Shown piece by piece: positions 33,789 through 42,743 of a DNA stretch of 64,000 nucleotides; position 1 is the stretch's first letter; each line of letters starts with the position of its first letter. The notes under the pieces were generated by a model. It was not told where the DNA came from and did not search any database. It worked only from the letters and a program-made list of their open reading frames with translations. The stretch is from Roseivivax sp. GX 12232. GTDB lineage: Bacteria; Pseudomonadota; Alphaproteobacteria; Rhodobacterales; Rhodobacteraceae. Made by a program: the position numbers and the translations under genes. The stretch lies in assembly GCF_021272185.1 (NCBI RefSeq), contig NZ_JAJSEC010000005.1, positions 186,001-250,000 of the forward strand. The letters are read 5' to 3'.

Positions 33789-34730
33789 TCATGAGTGTTC
33801 TGAGGTGCCGGCGGTCAGGATTTCCCCGTGCCAGATGGTTTTGGGGTCAAGCGGTTCGGCGGCCTTCAGATCATCGCAGGCCCCGTAGGCCCGCACCTCG
33901 CCGGGCGTGCATCGGACCTGGACCACGTGGTTCGCGGCCCGCACTCTGTAGATCCGCGCCGCGCCCTCTTCGCCGATCCAGTCCACCTCGATCGGACCGC
34001 GGGCCATGGGCGCCAGCCGCTTAAGCGCCGTGACTTCGGCGACCTGTTCGGGCGGCGTCAGATGGGCCGCCCCGCGGTAGCACGGCAGGTAAGGCCGCCC
34101 CTCCGCTTCCGCGGCGAGGAGCGCCGGACCATCGCGCGGCGCGAGGCGGCCGTATTTGCGCATCCCCGGCATGGTCAGGACGCCCGCCGACAAGCGGCAT
34201 CCCCCGAGGTGCGTGCATTCCCAGACATCGAACCCGCCGCGCCGCCGGGCCTCGGCGGCCAGGGCCTTGTAGACCGCAAAGCCCCATTTCGCGCAGCAGC
34301 GGTCGTGCTTGCCATGCGTGCAGCAGAGGACAAGCGGCGCCTCGGCCTGCGACGGCGCGAAGGCCGCCAGCGCCTCGCGCCCCCGCGGAACCGCCGCGAG
34401 GAACGGCACGAGCGCCTCCGGGGCCAGGTCGAAGGCCAGGGCCTCGGGCATCAGGTAGACGCGGATCTGCGCGCCGGTCTCGGACTTCCGGTCGATCAGG
34501 TTGACGCGCCAGCCCGCCTCGAAGACGCGCTCGATGGCGGCGGCGATCTCGCCCTGCATCCCGTCGGCGATGCGCAGAGAATGGCGCCAGCGCGCCTTCG
34601 GCCAGCGGATCAGGATGTTCCGCGCCTGGTGGGCGCCCCAGCCGGCAAGGGGTTCCCCCGAGGCAAAGCTGTGCTCGGTGCAGAAGCGCGCCTCCTCGGG
34701 GTGCATCAGGCGCCGGTCGTCAAAGCTCAT
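33789..34730 (-). CDS. Sucrase/ferredoxin-like (thioredoxin-like [2Fe-2S]) protein, probable ferric-siderophore reductase
   Basis: 313 residues. The cysteine set is CCTHGKHDRCC (Cys136, 137, 145, 146) and WECTHLGGCRLSAG (Cys172, 178), the Suc_Fer-like ferredoxin pattern; the usual HLGGHR histidine is Cys here. The family has a thioredoxin-like ferredoxin fold. It closes the second siderophore operon, coupled by ATGA to a 50-codon ORF, so cytoplasmic reduction of imported Fe(III)-siderophore is the likely role (inference). The unusual extra cysteine could change cluster ligation. Confidence 0.82.
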   Translation of the reverse strand: MSFDDRRLMHPEEARFCTEHSFASGEPLAGWGAHQARNILIRWPKARWRHSLRIADGMQGEIAAAIERVFEAGWRVNLIDRKSETGAQIRVYLMPEALAFDLAPEALVPFLAAVPRGREALAAFAPSQAEAPLVLCCTHGKHDRCCAKWGFAVYKALAAEARRRGGFDVWECTHLGGCRLSAGVLTMPGMRKYGRLAPRDGPALLAAEAEGRPYLPCYRGAAHLTPPEQVAEVTALKRLAPMARGPIEVDWIGEEGAARIYRVRAANHVVQVRCTPGEVRAYGACDDLKAAEPLDPKTIWHGEILTAGTSEHS

Positions 34731-34879
34731 CGACCCACCCTTCCATGTGCGGGGACAGGCGCCCCGGCGGCGGTCAGACCGGCGCGGACCGTCGCGAGGC
34801 CGCCCGGCAGGACACCAAAGAGGAGAGCGTCACAGAGGGCTGCGACGACCGGGATCGTCGTGGCGTTCGGCACTGACAT
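34727..34879 (-). CDS. Small 50-residue ORF coupled to the ferredoxin-like gene
   Basis: ATG 34879 lies a few bases after the fecB-type stop. The frame encodes about 50 residues with a hydrophobic middle (VVAALCDALLFGVLPGGL), and its stop overlaps the start of the Suc_Fer-like gene as ATGA. That exact overlap, as seen throughout the operon, suggests it is translated. A possible small membrane protein or translational coupler. No family is recognised. Confidence 0.45.
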   Translation of the reverse strand: MSVPNATTIPVVAALCDALLFGVLPGGLATVRAGLTAAGAPVPAHGRVGR

Positions 34880-34885
34880 CCTTGC

Positions 34886-35848
34886 TCACCGCTCCTCGAA
34901 GGGCTCAAACTCGCGGCCGCCGAGGATCGACAGGATCGCATAGGCCGTCTGACCGAGCGCGGTATAGGAGGTTGCGCTGGCTTCCGCCCGGGAGAGGTGG
35001 AACATCTGGCCGGTCCGGCAGGCGTGCAGCGCGTCGCACCAGCTCGGCAGCACGGCCTCGGCATAGGTCGTGAGATCCGCCGGCGTGTCTCCGGCGGTCG
35101 AGCGATAGGTGGTCAGGATGAAATCGCCGTCGAAATCCTGGATGCGCTCGGCGCTGATGTCGATGCGCTCGCCCTCGGGGATCGCCTCGATCGCCGCCGG
35201 ACGCTGGAAGCCGGCGTCGACCAGCACCTTGCCGATGTTGCCGTAGGGGTTGAAGGCGAAGAACCCTCCGTCGCGCACATGAAGGGTCGAAACGGTGATG
35301 GTTTCGGTGTCGATCACATAGCGAATGCGCGCGATCTGGTCGTCGTATCGCCGCTCGAGACGCGCCATCCGGTCCTCCGTCCCGGTCAGATCCGCCAGCA
35401 TGGCGTAGAGGTCGAAATCCGACCGCTTCGTATAATCCAGCAGCACCGTCGGCGCGATCTGGCGCAGCCGCGCCACGTCCGCGCGTTGCCACTGCGTGGT
35501 CAGGATGAGATCGGGCTCGAGCGCCGCGATGCGTTCGATATCGGCCGGCAGATTGCCGACCCATTGAATGTCGGAGGTGTCGAAATCGACGCCGTTGACC
35601 GTGGCGCTGGCACGGATGAAGGCATTCTCTTCCGAGGTGCCGCGCCCGTGGCTGCCGACGGGCATCGCGCCAAGCTCGATCAGCGGCACGGTCAGCACCG
35701 AGTCGTGCAGGCTGACGATCCGCTTGGGCTCGGTCGGGATCGTGACCTCGGTGCCGGTGTCGTCGGTGACGGTCCGCACCTCCTGGGCAAGCGTGGCGCC
35801 GCCAAGGGCGACCGCGGCGACAAAGGCGAGGCTGGGGAAAATCTTCAT
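34886..35848 (-). CDS. Periplasmic ferric-siderophore binding protein, FecB type (system 2)
   Basis: 320 residues from ATG 35848 after AGGAGACATGCC. Signal peptide FPSLAFVAAVALGGATLAQE. The binding-protein landmarks are VTIPTEPKRIVSLHDSVLTV and IAALEPDLILTTQWQRADVA. Located inside the operon between the permeases and the ferredoxin-like gene, unlike system 1 where the binding protein gene is divergent. It is only distantly similar to the system 1 protein, so the two systems probably take different siderophores. Confidence 0.92.
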   Translation of the reverse strand: MKIFPSLAFVAAVALGGATLAQEVRTVTDDTGTEVTIPTEPKRIVSLHDSVLTVPLIELGAMPVGSHGRGTSEENAFIRASATVNGVDFDTSDIQWVGNLPADIERIAALEPDLILTTQWQRADVARLRQIAPTVLLDYTKRSDFDLYAMLADLTGTEDRMARLERRYDDQIARIRYVIDTETITVSTLHVRDGGFFAFNPYGNIGKVLVDAGFQRPAAIEAIPEGERIDISAERIQDFDGDFILTTYRSTAGDTPADLTTYAEAVLPSWCDALHACRTGQMFHLSRAEASATSYTALGQTAYAILSILGGREFEPFEER

Positions 35849-35984
35849 GGCATGTCTCCTCTTGCGTTCTCGGGACCCGCTGTTCACAGCGCGCCCGCGG
35901 ACAGCGGTTGCGCTGGCGGAACATCGGCGTTCCCCCTGAAATGATGGGTGGTTGGCTGGCTTGACGGCGTGCCGCGGCACGACG

Positions 35985-37034
35985 TCAGAGCTGGCTTTGT
36001 GCCTGGCGTCTCAAGATCAACCAGACGAAGATCGGCACGCCGATCACGGCGGTCAGCAGGCCGGCCGGAATCTGCACCGGCGCAAAGAGCGACCGCCCGG
36101 CGAAATCGGCCAGGCCGACCATCAGCGCCCCGATCGCGGCCGAAAGCGCAAGATGCAGGCCGCAGCCCGTTCGCGCGAGGCGCCGCGGCATATGCGGCGC
36201 GACAAGACCCACGAAGCCCAGCGGGCCGACCGCCGCCACGGCAACCGCCGCGAGCGCGACGGAGAGGGCGATCAGCACCATGCGGTCCCGCCGCACGGCG
36301 ACGCCAAGACCGGTCGCGAGCTCTGGCCCGAACCGCAGCGCCGCCATGGGGCGTGCCGCCCAGACCAGGACCGGCAAGAGCCCGACAAGGCACCAGCCGA
36401 GGAACCGGACCTCCCCCCAGCCGGCGGCATGCACGGAGCCCGCGAGCCAGCCCAGCGCCGCCAGTGCGCGCTCGATATCGCCGTAGGTCAGCAAGGCGTT
36501 GGTCGCCGCGGACAGAAAGGCCGCCACCCCGATCCCGGTCAGGATGAAGCGCATCGTCGCGCCGCCGCTGCGGCGCATCGCGATCCACTGGATCAGCGCG
36601 GCGACCGAGAGCGCCCCTCCGAAGGCCAAGAGCGGGCGCCAGGCGAGGCCCACCGCGGGAAAGAGCACCATCGTGGCCACGACCGCCAGGCTGGCGCCCT
36701 GGCTCACCCCGACCAGCGAGGGATCCGCCAGCGGGTTGCGCGTGACGGTCTGCAGAATGGCCCCCGAGAGGGCGAAGAGAGCCCCGGTCGCGAGCGCCGC
36801 GAGGGTCCGGGGAAAGCGGAACTCCCAGACCACCGTGCGGGCCGTCTCGGACGGCGGCTGCCCGGCGAGCGTCGACAGCACGCCGGGCAGGCCGATCGGG
36901 TAGCTGCCGCTCATGAGGCTCACCGCCAGCACGGTCAGACAGCCGATCAGAAGCGCCGCGAGGATCATGAGCCCGCGCAGCGGCAGCCGGAAGGTGACCG
37001 GCCCGTCGAGCCTTTGCCAGACCACCTCGGTCAC
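35985..37034 (-). CDS. FecCD-family siderophore permease (system 2, second subunit)
   Basis: 349 residues. Signatures: GALFALSGAILQTVTRNPLA and AVGPLGFVGLVAPHMPRRLA. Its ATG overlaps the stop of the first permease by 4 bases. The 136-bp gap to the binding-protein gene holds a 14-bp perfect palindrome (CGTGCCGCGGCACG) that may be an RNA hairpin tuning expression. Confidence 0.93.
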   Translation of the reverse strand: MTEVVWQRLDGPVTFRLPLRGLMILAALLIGCLTVLAVSLMSGSYPIGLPGVLSTLAGQPPSETARTVVWEFRFPRTLAALATGALFALSGAILQTVTRNPLADPSLVGVSQGASLAVVATMVLFPAVGLAWRPLLAFGGALSVAALIQWIAMRRSGGATMRFILTGIGVAAFLSAATNALLTYGDIERALAALGWLAGSVHAAGWGEVRFLGWCLVGLLPVLVWAARPMAALRFGPELATGLGVAVRRDRMVLIALSVALAAVAVAAVGPLGFVGLVAPHMPRRLARTGCGLHLALSAAIGALMVGLADFAGRSLFAPVQIPAGLLTAVIGVPIFVWLILRRQAQSQL

Positions 37035-38038
37035 AGGCGCATCCTCACCAGCCAGATGAAGACCGGCGCACCGAGCAGGGCCGTCACGATGCCGGTCGAG
37101 ACCTCGACCGGCGCCAGCGCCATCCGCGCCGCGATATCCGCGACCAGGAGAAAGGTCGCGCCGAACAGCGCCGAAAACGGCACGATCACCCGGTAGTCAT
37201 GCCCCAGGGTGACCCGCACGACATGCGGCACGATGAGGCCGACAAAGCCCATCGGCCCGGCAATCGCCACCGCCGAGGCCGTCAGGGCCACGACCGCAAA
37301 AAGCACCAGGGCCTTGAGGCGCACGACACTCACCCCAAGCCCTGTCGCGGTCGCGTCTCCCATCGCCAGCGCGGTGATCTGGCGGGCCACGGCAAGGCTG
37401 ACGCCCAGCCCGGCCAGGAGCCATGGCAGGGTCCAGAACATGACATCCTTCGAGCGGCCCGCGAGGGTTCCGGTCAACCAGACCCGCAGGTTCTCGAAAC
37501 TGTCCTCGTCGATCAGATTGGCCATGGCGACCAGGGCGGCGAGAAAGGCCGAGACCGCGGCCCCCGACAGGACCAGCGTCAGCGGGCTCGCGCCGCCGGG
37601 GGCCGAGGAGGCAATCGCCCAGACCGCCAAGGTCGCCGCCAGCGCCCCGCCCGCGGCGATCGGCGGTAGCCAGATCGTCCCGGCAAGGCCGAAGACGCCA
37701 ATCGCCATGACCACGGCGAAGCTCGCCCCGGCCAGCAGTCCCAGCAGCCCCGGCTCGGCCAGCGGGTTCTGCGTCACGCCCTGCATCAGGGCGCCCGCCA
37801 CCGCCAGCGCGGCCCCGACCAGCACCGCGAAGACCGCGCGCGGCAACCTCAAGTCGCGAACGACCATGTGGTCGAAGTCGGTGGGGTCCGGCGCGAGCAG
37901 GGCCTGCAGGACGGTCTCCAGCGGGATCGTCTTGGCGCCCAGGGCGATGTGCCAGCCGAAGGCCAGCGTCAGCGCGGCGAGGGCCAGCGCGACGCCCAGC
38001 GCCCGGGAGGGCGCGCCATATGTCCCGGTCGCCGTCAT
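37031..38038 (-). CDS. FecCD-family siderophore permease (system 2, first subunit)
   Basis: 335 residues from ATG 38038, overlapping the ATPase gene by 4 bases; the long open frame upstream is a shadow of that gene. Signatures: GAALAVAGALMQGVTQNPLA and AIAGPMGFVGLIVPHVVRVT. About ten helices. Confidence 0.93.
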   Translation of the reverse strand: MTATGTYGAPSRALGVALALAALTLAFGWHIALGAKTIPLETVLQALLAPDPTDFDHMVVRDLRLPRAVFAVLVGAALAVAGALMQGVTQNPLAEPGLLGLLAGASFAVVMAIGVFGLAGTIWLPPIAAGGALAATLAVWAIASSAPGGASPLTLVLSGAAVSAFLAALVAMANLIDEDSFENLRVWLTGTLAGRSKDVMFWTLPWLLAGLGVSLAVARQITALAMGDATATGLGVSVVRLKALVLFAVVALTASAVAIAGPMGFVGLIVPHVVRVTLGHDYRVIVPFSALFGATFLLVADIAARMALAPVEVSTGIVTALLGAPVFIWLVRMRL

Positions 38039-38898
38039 TCCGCGGCCAGAGCCCGGTCGGTCGCGAGGCGCGGCACGCAGATGGGCCGGCCGGTCTCCGG
38101 GTCGGTCAGGATATTGGCGTCGAGGTCGAAGACCCGGGCGAGATTGCCGGAGGTGAAGACCTCGCGCACCGGACCGTCGGCGACGACCACGCCATCCCGC
38201 ATCATCACGAGGTGATCGGCGAAGGTCGCCGCCACGTTCAGCTCGTGCATGACCACGACCAGCGTGCGGCCGCTTCGATGTGCGATGTCGCGCAGGAGCT
38301 GCATGAGGTCGAACTGGACCTTGAGATCGAGAAAGGTGGTCGGCTCGTCGAGCAGCAGGATCTCGGTCTCCTGGGCCAGCACCATGGCGATCCAGCACCG
38401 CTGGCGCTGCCCCCCGGAGAGCTCGTCCACGCGCTGCGCGGCGAATTCGGTGACGCCCGCCGAGGCCATGGCCGCCTCGACCGCCCGGGCATCGTCGCGC
38501 GACCACTGCCGCACGAGGGAATGATGCGGAAATCGCCCCTGCGCCACCAATTCGCGCACGGTCAGCCCTTCCGGTGCGACCGGCCCCTGCGGCAACAGCG
38601 CCAGCCGCTGCGCGACCCGGCGCGTCGGGATGTCCCGAAGGGGTGTGCCGTCGAGCAAAACGCTGCCTTCCCGCGGCTGGAGAAGCCGCGACAGCAGCTT
38701 CAGCAGGGTGGACTTTCCGCAGCCGTTCGGACCGACGAGGATGGTGACGGCCCCCTCCCGCGCCCGGAAATCGACCCCTTTCACGACATCGCCCCGCCCG
38801 TAGCCGCCCCGGATCCCCTGGGCGCTCAGGCGCGCCGGGCCCTGCGACAGCGCGACGGCTTTATCCGGCTCCGGAGGTGGGCCCTGGTCCTGCGACAT
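38035..38898 (-). CDS. Iron-siderophore ABC transporter ATPase, FecE/FepC type (system 2)
   Basis: 287 residues from ATG 38898, with CGGAG 5 to 9 nt before; a TTG at 38913 is the alternative. Walker A GPNGCGKSTLLKLLSRLL, signature LSGGQRQRCWIAMVLAQETE, Walker B ILLLDEPTTFLDLKVQFDLM. The DEPTTFLD wording is typical of enterobactin/siderophore ATPases. First gene of the operon; its promoter lies in 38899-39493. Confidence 0.92.
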   Translation of the reverse strand: MSQDQGPPPEPDKAVALSQGPARLSAQGIRGGYGRGDVVKGVDFRAREGAVTILVGPNGCGKSTLLKLLSRLLQPREGSVLLDGTPLRDIPTRRVAQRLALLPQGPVAPEGLTVRELVAQGRFPHHSLVRQWSRDDARAVEAAMASAGVTEFAAQRVDELSGGQRQRCWIAMVLAQETEILLLDEPTTFLDLKVQFDLMQLLRDIAHRSGRTLVVVMHELNVAATFADHLVMMRDGVVVADGPVREVFTSGNLARVFDLDANILTDPETGRPICVPRLATDRALAAE

Positions 38899-39493
38899 GC
38901 GGTCTCCGATCAAGGGTCCTGGCCCGAGGCTTGCAGGTGCAAACTCGACCCCGGGGATTCCCTATTGATTTACTCGGATATCGCAAGGAAGCGACCGCGA
39001 AGCAAGTGCTGCGGTCCCGCCTTCGCTGTCGCCGCGGCTTGCCGGAGGCGTGTTTCGGGACGCGCACGCACCCAGGCTCTCCTTCCGAGTGCGGCGCATT
39101 ATTTGAATGATCGGAGGAGGTTCTGCCGGAGAGGCAGCGCCACCCGGTCTTATGGATTATGACACCCGCCTGGTCTTGCCCTCGTCCCTGGTCCGGGATT
39201 CATTCAACAATCCGGACAAGCGGTCTCACCCCGGAACCTGAACCGGATCAGGTGAGGCCCTCCGGTAGGCTGGCGGTTCGCGACGGTGCCTCGAACTGGA
39301 GGAATAAACGGGGCTCAGGTCAGCTGGCACGGCGTGAAATCCCCCGCTGAAACCGCGCCGCAAGGCCGGCTCTCTCCAAATGCGCGGTGATCGAGACCGA
39401 CGCCGCCATCCTTTTGCCCGAGTTTCGCCCAAACCGGGTCATCCCTCGCGACGGTATTGGGGACCGGTCAAGATTCTGCCCCACCAGCATCGG
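38899..39493. other. Long divergent intergenic region
   Basis: About 595 bases between the siderophore operon (minus) and the glycosidase-like gene (plus). An AT-rich spot (ATTATTTGAATGAT, about 39099-39112) is a candidate iron box. ACCTGA-ACCGGA-TCAGGT, near 39236-39253, is a short hairpin. No gene was recognised on either strand. Confidence 0.5.
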
Positions 39494-41236
39494 ATGTCTA
39501 ATATGACCGCGCTTCCCTTGCCGGCTTCCTTGGACGGCCATGCCGCAACCGGCGCGCATTTCGGCGCCAATATTCTTGCTCCCCGCGCCGCGATGACGGG
39601 CCCGGGCTCTTATGCGGAGGCCATCGAAGAGCTCGGCGTCAGCGCTCTGCGCTATCCGGGCGGCTCCCTGACCGAGGCCTATTTCGACATCGGCGACCCC
39701 GACGCGACCCTCGTCACCGACAACGAGACCGGCGAGGAGATCGACTTCATGCCGATCTCTGACCTGATGGGCTACGCCGCGGCGACCGGACAGCCGGTCA
39801 CCCTGGTCATCCCGACCCGCACCGCGCTGTCCGAGACCGAACTCGACGAGCTCGGCAATCGCCTGCCGGAGATCGACGAGGCGGAACTGCGCGATTTCGT
39901 GCGCGATACCGTGACCGGGGAATACGGGGATGCCACCATCGCCGCCTTCGAGATCGGCAACGAATACTGGGGGGCCGGGCGGATGAACTCGGCCGAATAC
40001 GGCCGCCTGGCCGCCGAGATGACCGAGATCATCGACGACGAGCTCGCGCGCATCGCGGAGGAGACCGGAACGCCGGTCGACACCGACATCATCGTGCAGA
40101 TGGGGCAGAACTACGATCACGCCGATCTCGAGGACGACTATGCCGGGCTTTCCAACGAGGAGATCCTCGCCGACCTCAACGAGACCTACGGGCTCGAGCT
40201 GACGGCCGAGGAGGCCGTCTCGAGCAGCGGCCGGATCAACTGGCAGCTCGTCAACAACGAGATCGTCATCCAGGGGTTCGAGGATGCCGGCGCGCTGGAA
40301 GAGGTCGATGGGGTCACGGCCCACGTCTTCTCCAAGGCCCCGGAGATCGAGAACTCGCGCTACAACGACATCACCCAGATCGAGAACACCTGGCACGAGG
40401 TCGACCCCGACCTCGAAATCCACGTCACCGAGTGGAACCAGAAATCCACGACCGAGGCGCTCGATCGCACCGAGGACTACGGGCTCTACCAGGCGCACGA
40501 GATGCTCAACATGCTCGAGGTCTTCCTCGACACCGGCGTTGATGCCGCCCATGTCTGGCCTCTCATTCAGAACACCCGCAATGCCCTTTCGGGCGAGACC
40601 GAACACGACGACCCGACCGCACCGGGAGAGATGTTCGCGATGATGTCGGAAAGCCTTCCCGGCAAGACCGCCATCGATTTCCTACCCGACGACAGGGAGA
40701 CCGAATATCGCCTGGACGGGATCGACGTGCACGGCTTCACCGATGCCGAGGACATCGTCTTCTACATCGCCTCCACCAGCCGTGTCGAAACCCAGACCAC
40801 CAAGATCGATATCTCCGGGCTGGTCGTCGACCAACAAGCCGTCAGCGCGCGCCAGCTCGGCGTCGCCGAAGGGGACGCTCCGGGGGACACCGACTCCCAA
40901 GCCCGCCTGGAACTCCTGCCGGAGGAAGAGGTGCTCGAAGATGGCGTGATCACCGCAACGCTGGCGCCAGGCGAGATCCTTGAGATCACCCTCTCCGGCG
41001 TCGAGCCCACCGAAGACTTCGCGCCGGTCATGGCCGCCGCCGGCGCTTCGGAAGACCCCTCGCTCTTTGAGGAACTGATGATTGACGATCCCGCCCCTGC
41101 CGAAGTGGTCGAGACAGACCACGGGAGTTCTGAGGGTGGCGATGGCGGCGGCGATGGCGGCGAGGACGGGGCCGATATGGACATCTTCCTCGGCCTCCTT
41201 CCGCTCCTGGTTCTCGGTGGCATCGTGGGGTTCTGA
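39494..41236 (+). CDS. GH-A-clan-like glycoside hydrolase with C-terminal Gly-Asp linker and hydrophobic tail
   Basis: About 580 residues from ATG 39494 (ATG 39503 is also possible). No N-terminal signal peptide. Residues 150-320 carry two motifs spaced as in clan GH-A TIM barrels: EIGNEYWG with candidate acid/base Glu157 and HVTEWNQK with candidate nucleophile Glu313. The C-terminus is a beta-type domain, then a Gly/Asp/Glu linker (EGGDGGGDGGEDG) and a hydrophobic end (IFLGLLPLLVLGGIVGF). The linker and anchor resemble, in reverse order, the N-terminus of the RTX protein at 56468-57508. Leaderless export by a type I system is plausible. The protein is very acidic. Substrate unknown. Confidence 0.7.
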   Translation: MSNMTALPLPASLDGHAATGAHFGANILAPRAAMTGPGSYAEAIEELGVSALRYPGGSLTEAYFDIGDPDATLVTDNETGEEIDFMPISDLMGYAAATGQPVTLVIPTRTALSETELDELGNRLPEIDEAELRDFVRDTVTGEYGDATIAAFEIGNEYWGAGRMNSAEYGRLAAEMTEIIDDELARIAEETGTPVDTDIIVQMGQNYDHADLEDDYAGLSNEEILADLNETYGLELTAEEAVSSSGRINWQLVNNEIVIQGFEDAGALEEVDGVTAHVFSKAPEIENSRYNDITQIENTWHEVDPDLEIHVTEWNQKSTTEALDRTEDYGLYQAHEMLNMLEVFLDTGVDAAHVWPLIQNTRNALSGETEHDDPTAPGEMFAMMSESLPGKTAIDFLPDDRETEYRLDGIDVHGFTDAEDIVFYIASTSRVETQTTKIDISGLVVDQQAVSARQLGVAEGDAPGDTDSQARLELLPEEEVLEDGVITATLAPGEILEITLSGVEPTEDFAPVMAAAGASEDPSLFEELMIDDPAPAEVVETDHGSSEGGDGGGDGGEDGADMDIFLGLLPLLVLGGIVGF

Positions 41237-41333
41237 GACGCCTCTCTTGGGCCAAGGCACTCAGATTTGATGCTGGTTGGATCTGCCCCAAGCGTCTCGA
41301 CGGGCCGACCATGAGGAATCTGGGGCGAGGCCC

Positions 41334-41359
41334 GTGCGGCGGCCTCGACGCCGCCGCAC
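41334..41359 (-). terminator. GC hairpin downstream of the 41369 gene
   Basis: GTGCGGCGGC and GCCGCCGCAC form a perfect 10-bp stem with a 6-nt loop, 9 nt beyond the minus-strand stop codon. No T-tract follows, so it is either a weak terminator or an mRNA 3' stabiliser. Confidence 0.5.
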
Positions 41360-41368
41360 GAATGCGCC

Positions 41369-41797
41369 CTACATGAGGCTCACCAGCAGGCGCTCTGCGC
41401 GCAGCAAGTCGCGCGCCTCTTGGCGCAGCTCGATCAGGGCCTCGAGCCGCTCGAAAAGCGCCGCCAGCGCGTGACCGTGGTCGGTGAGGATAGGAATCTC
41501 GCGGACGGTGCCGACATCGCCGAAGTCCGGGTCGAAATAGCCGTCGAAATAGGTCTCGGTGTCGATCGTCTCTTCGACGAGAGCACTCTGCAGGCGCCGC
41601 CGCAGCTCGGCCAGACTGCCATCGAGGTCTGATCGCAGGAGGTCTCCCGTCTCAAGACCGGAGATGCAGCGACGAACAGCGTGAGCGTCGCTGGCCCTGC
41701 TGCCAACATAGGTGGCCTGAAGGCCCTCGGAGAGGGCCCGGGCGTCGCCACAGGCCGCCACAAGGAGGTCCTCGAGGGATGTGTTGATCTGGTTCAT
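41369..41797 (-). CDS. Hypothetical protein in the accessory region
   Basis: 142 residues from ATG 41797 (MNQINTSLEDLLVAACGDAR), preceded by AAAGGA. The protein is soluble, largely helical, with a possible coiled-coil end (LAALFERLEALIELRQEARD). A central acidic aromatic patch (TETYFDGYFDPDFGDVG) is notable. No family is recognised. Its lower GC and the nearby recombinases suggest it is mobile cargo. Confidence 0.6.
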   Translation of the reverse strand: MNQINTSLEDLLVAACGDARALSEGLQATYVGSRASDAHAVRRCISGLETGDLLRSDLDGSLAELRRRLQSALVEETIDTETYFDGYFDPDFGDVGTVREIPILTDHGHALAALFERLEALIELRQEARDLLRAERLLVSLM

Positions 41798-41930
41798 GAT
41801 CGGTCCTTTCCTGGACAAGATCGACGCCATGCCGAACTTTCAGGACCGCGATGAAGCGACCCGTCGATCATTCCTGAGGCCGGTCCAGTGCCCCAGTAGG
41901 GCGCAACCGGCCTTGCCGGGCGGTCGCGCC

Positions 41931-42314
41931 CTACCCCCTTATCCTTGGGTCTTTTTTGCGCGCGCCTGACGCCGAGCTCGCATAGCTCTGCAGAACACCC
42001 CGCATCCGCATCATCATCTGCAGACGTTCATGCATCGATGTCGGGCGCACCGGCTCGAAATCGTAGACATCGCACCCAGGGTACGCAGCGACCGGCACGC
42101 CCAACCGCCCCAGCAAGACGCCCGCGCGCGTTCGGAGCGACCGCCGCCTGTCCCGGTCATTGTCGACACCAAGAAGGTCGATGAATGCGACTTGGTAACC
42201 GGGGCCATAGTGGGCTTGACCGATCAGCCGCAAATGCGGGAGATCCGGGTTCTCTTCGCGCAGCAACAGCTCGACACAGCCGAGCCAGTAGCCGTGATCT
42301 TCGATCCCATCCAT
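41931..42314 (-). CDS. Hypothetical protein in the accessory region
   Basis: 127 residues from ATG 42314 with AAGGAA upstream; a longer frame from 42512 looks non-coding. The protein begins MDGIEDHGYWLGCVELLLRE and later has GYQVAFIDLLGVDNDRDRRR, predicted as a small alpha/beta protein with a basic C-terminus. No family is recognised. Same strand as the 41369 gene, 133 bp upstream of it. Confidence 0.55.
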   Translation of the reverse strand: MDGIEDHGYWLGCVELLLREENPDLPHLRLIGQAHYGPGYQVAFIDLLGVDNDRDRRRSLRTRAGVLLGRLGVPVAAYPGCDVYDFEPVRPTSMHERLQMMMRMRGVLQSYASSASGARKKDPRIRG

Positions 42315-42743
42315 GGCATTTCCTTCGCCAGCCTCTTGATAGGCAGGATGTTGGCCGGCAGAGGCCGCGACGAAACAGAAAACCCGTGCATTCGGAAATC
42401 GGACCTCGAGCTGCCTGTGTTGATGAGATCCTCTCCCGTGAGTGGCTCCAAGTCGAACCGGGAGGATCGTTGCACGTAATGGCGGGTGTCCCGGTGCTCG
42501 AGACGCTCTCATGGCTGGGCACGAGCAGCCGTCAAGACGAGATCAATGACCTGCAGCGGCAACCGCCCTCAAGGTCCAGCAGATGATGGCGATCCTATTC
42601 GGCGAGAACGACGATGAGGACGCCCAATAGGGCACCGCCGGCAAGAGCGGCATCAGCCAAGCTGAAGCCCCATCGCCCTTGGAGAATAGGCGGAGCCACG
42701 ATGTCGCGATATCATAGCCCAGAGACCATTCAGGCAGACCGCC
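42315..42743. other. Spacer with short coding remnant
   Basis: About 430 bases. Positions 42583-42630 on the plus strand read MMAILFGENDDEDAQ and a stop, and look like the C-terminus of a lost gene. The rest has no recognisable gene. Confidence 0.35.

Noticed and set aside
39225-39275. TPP-riboswitch-like string near ACCTGAACCGGATCAGGT
   Set aside because: Only a short hairpin resembles part of the aptamer; the conserved CTGAGA and other core elements are missing, and the downstream gene is unrelated to thiamine.
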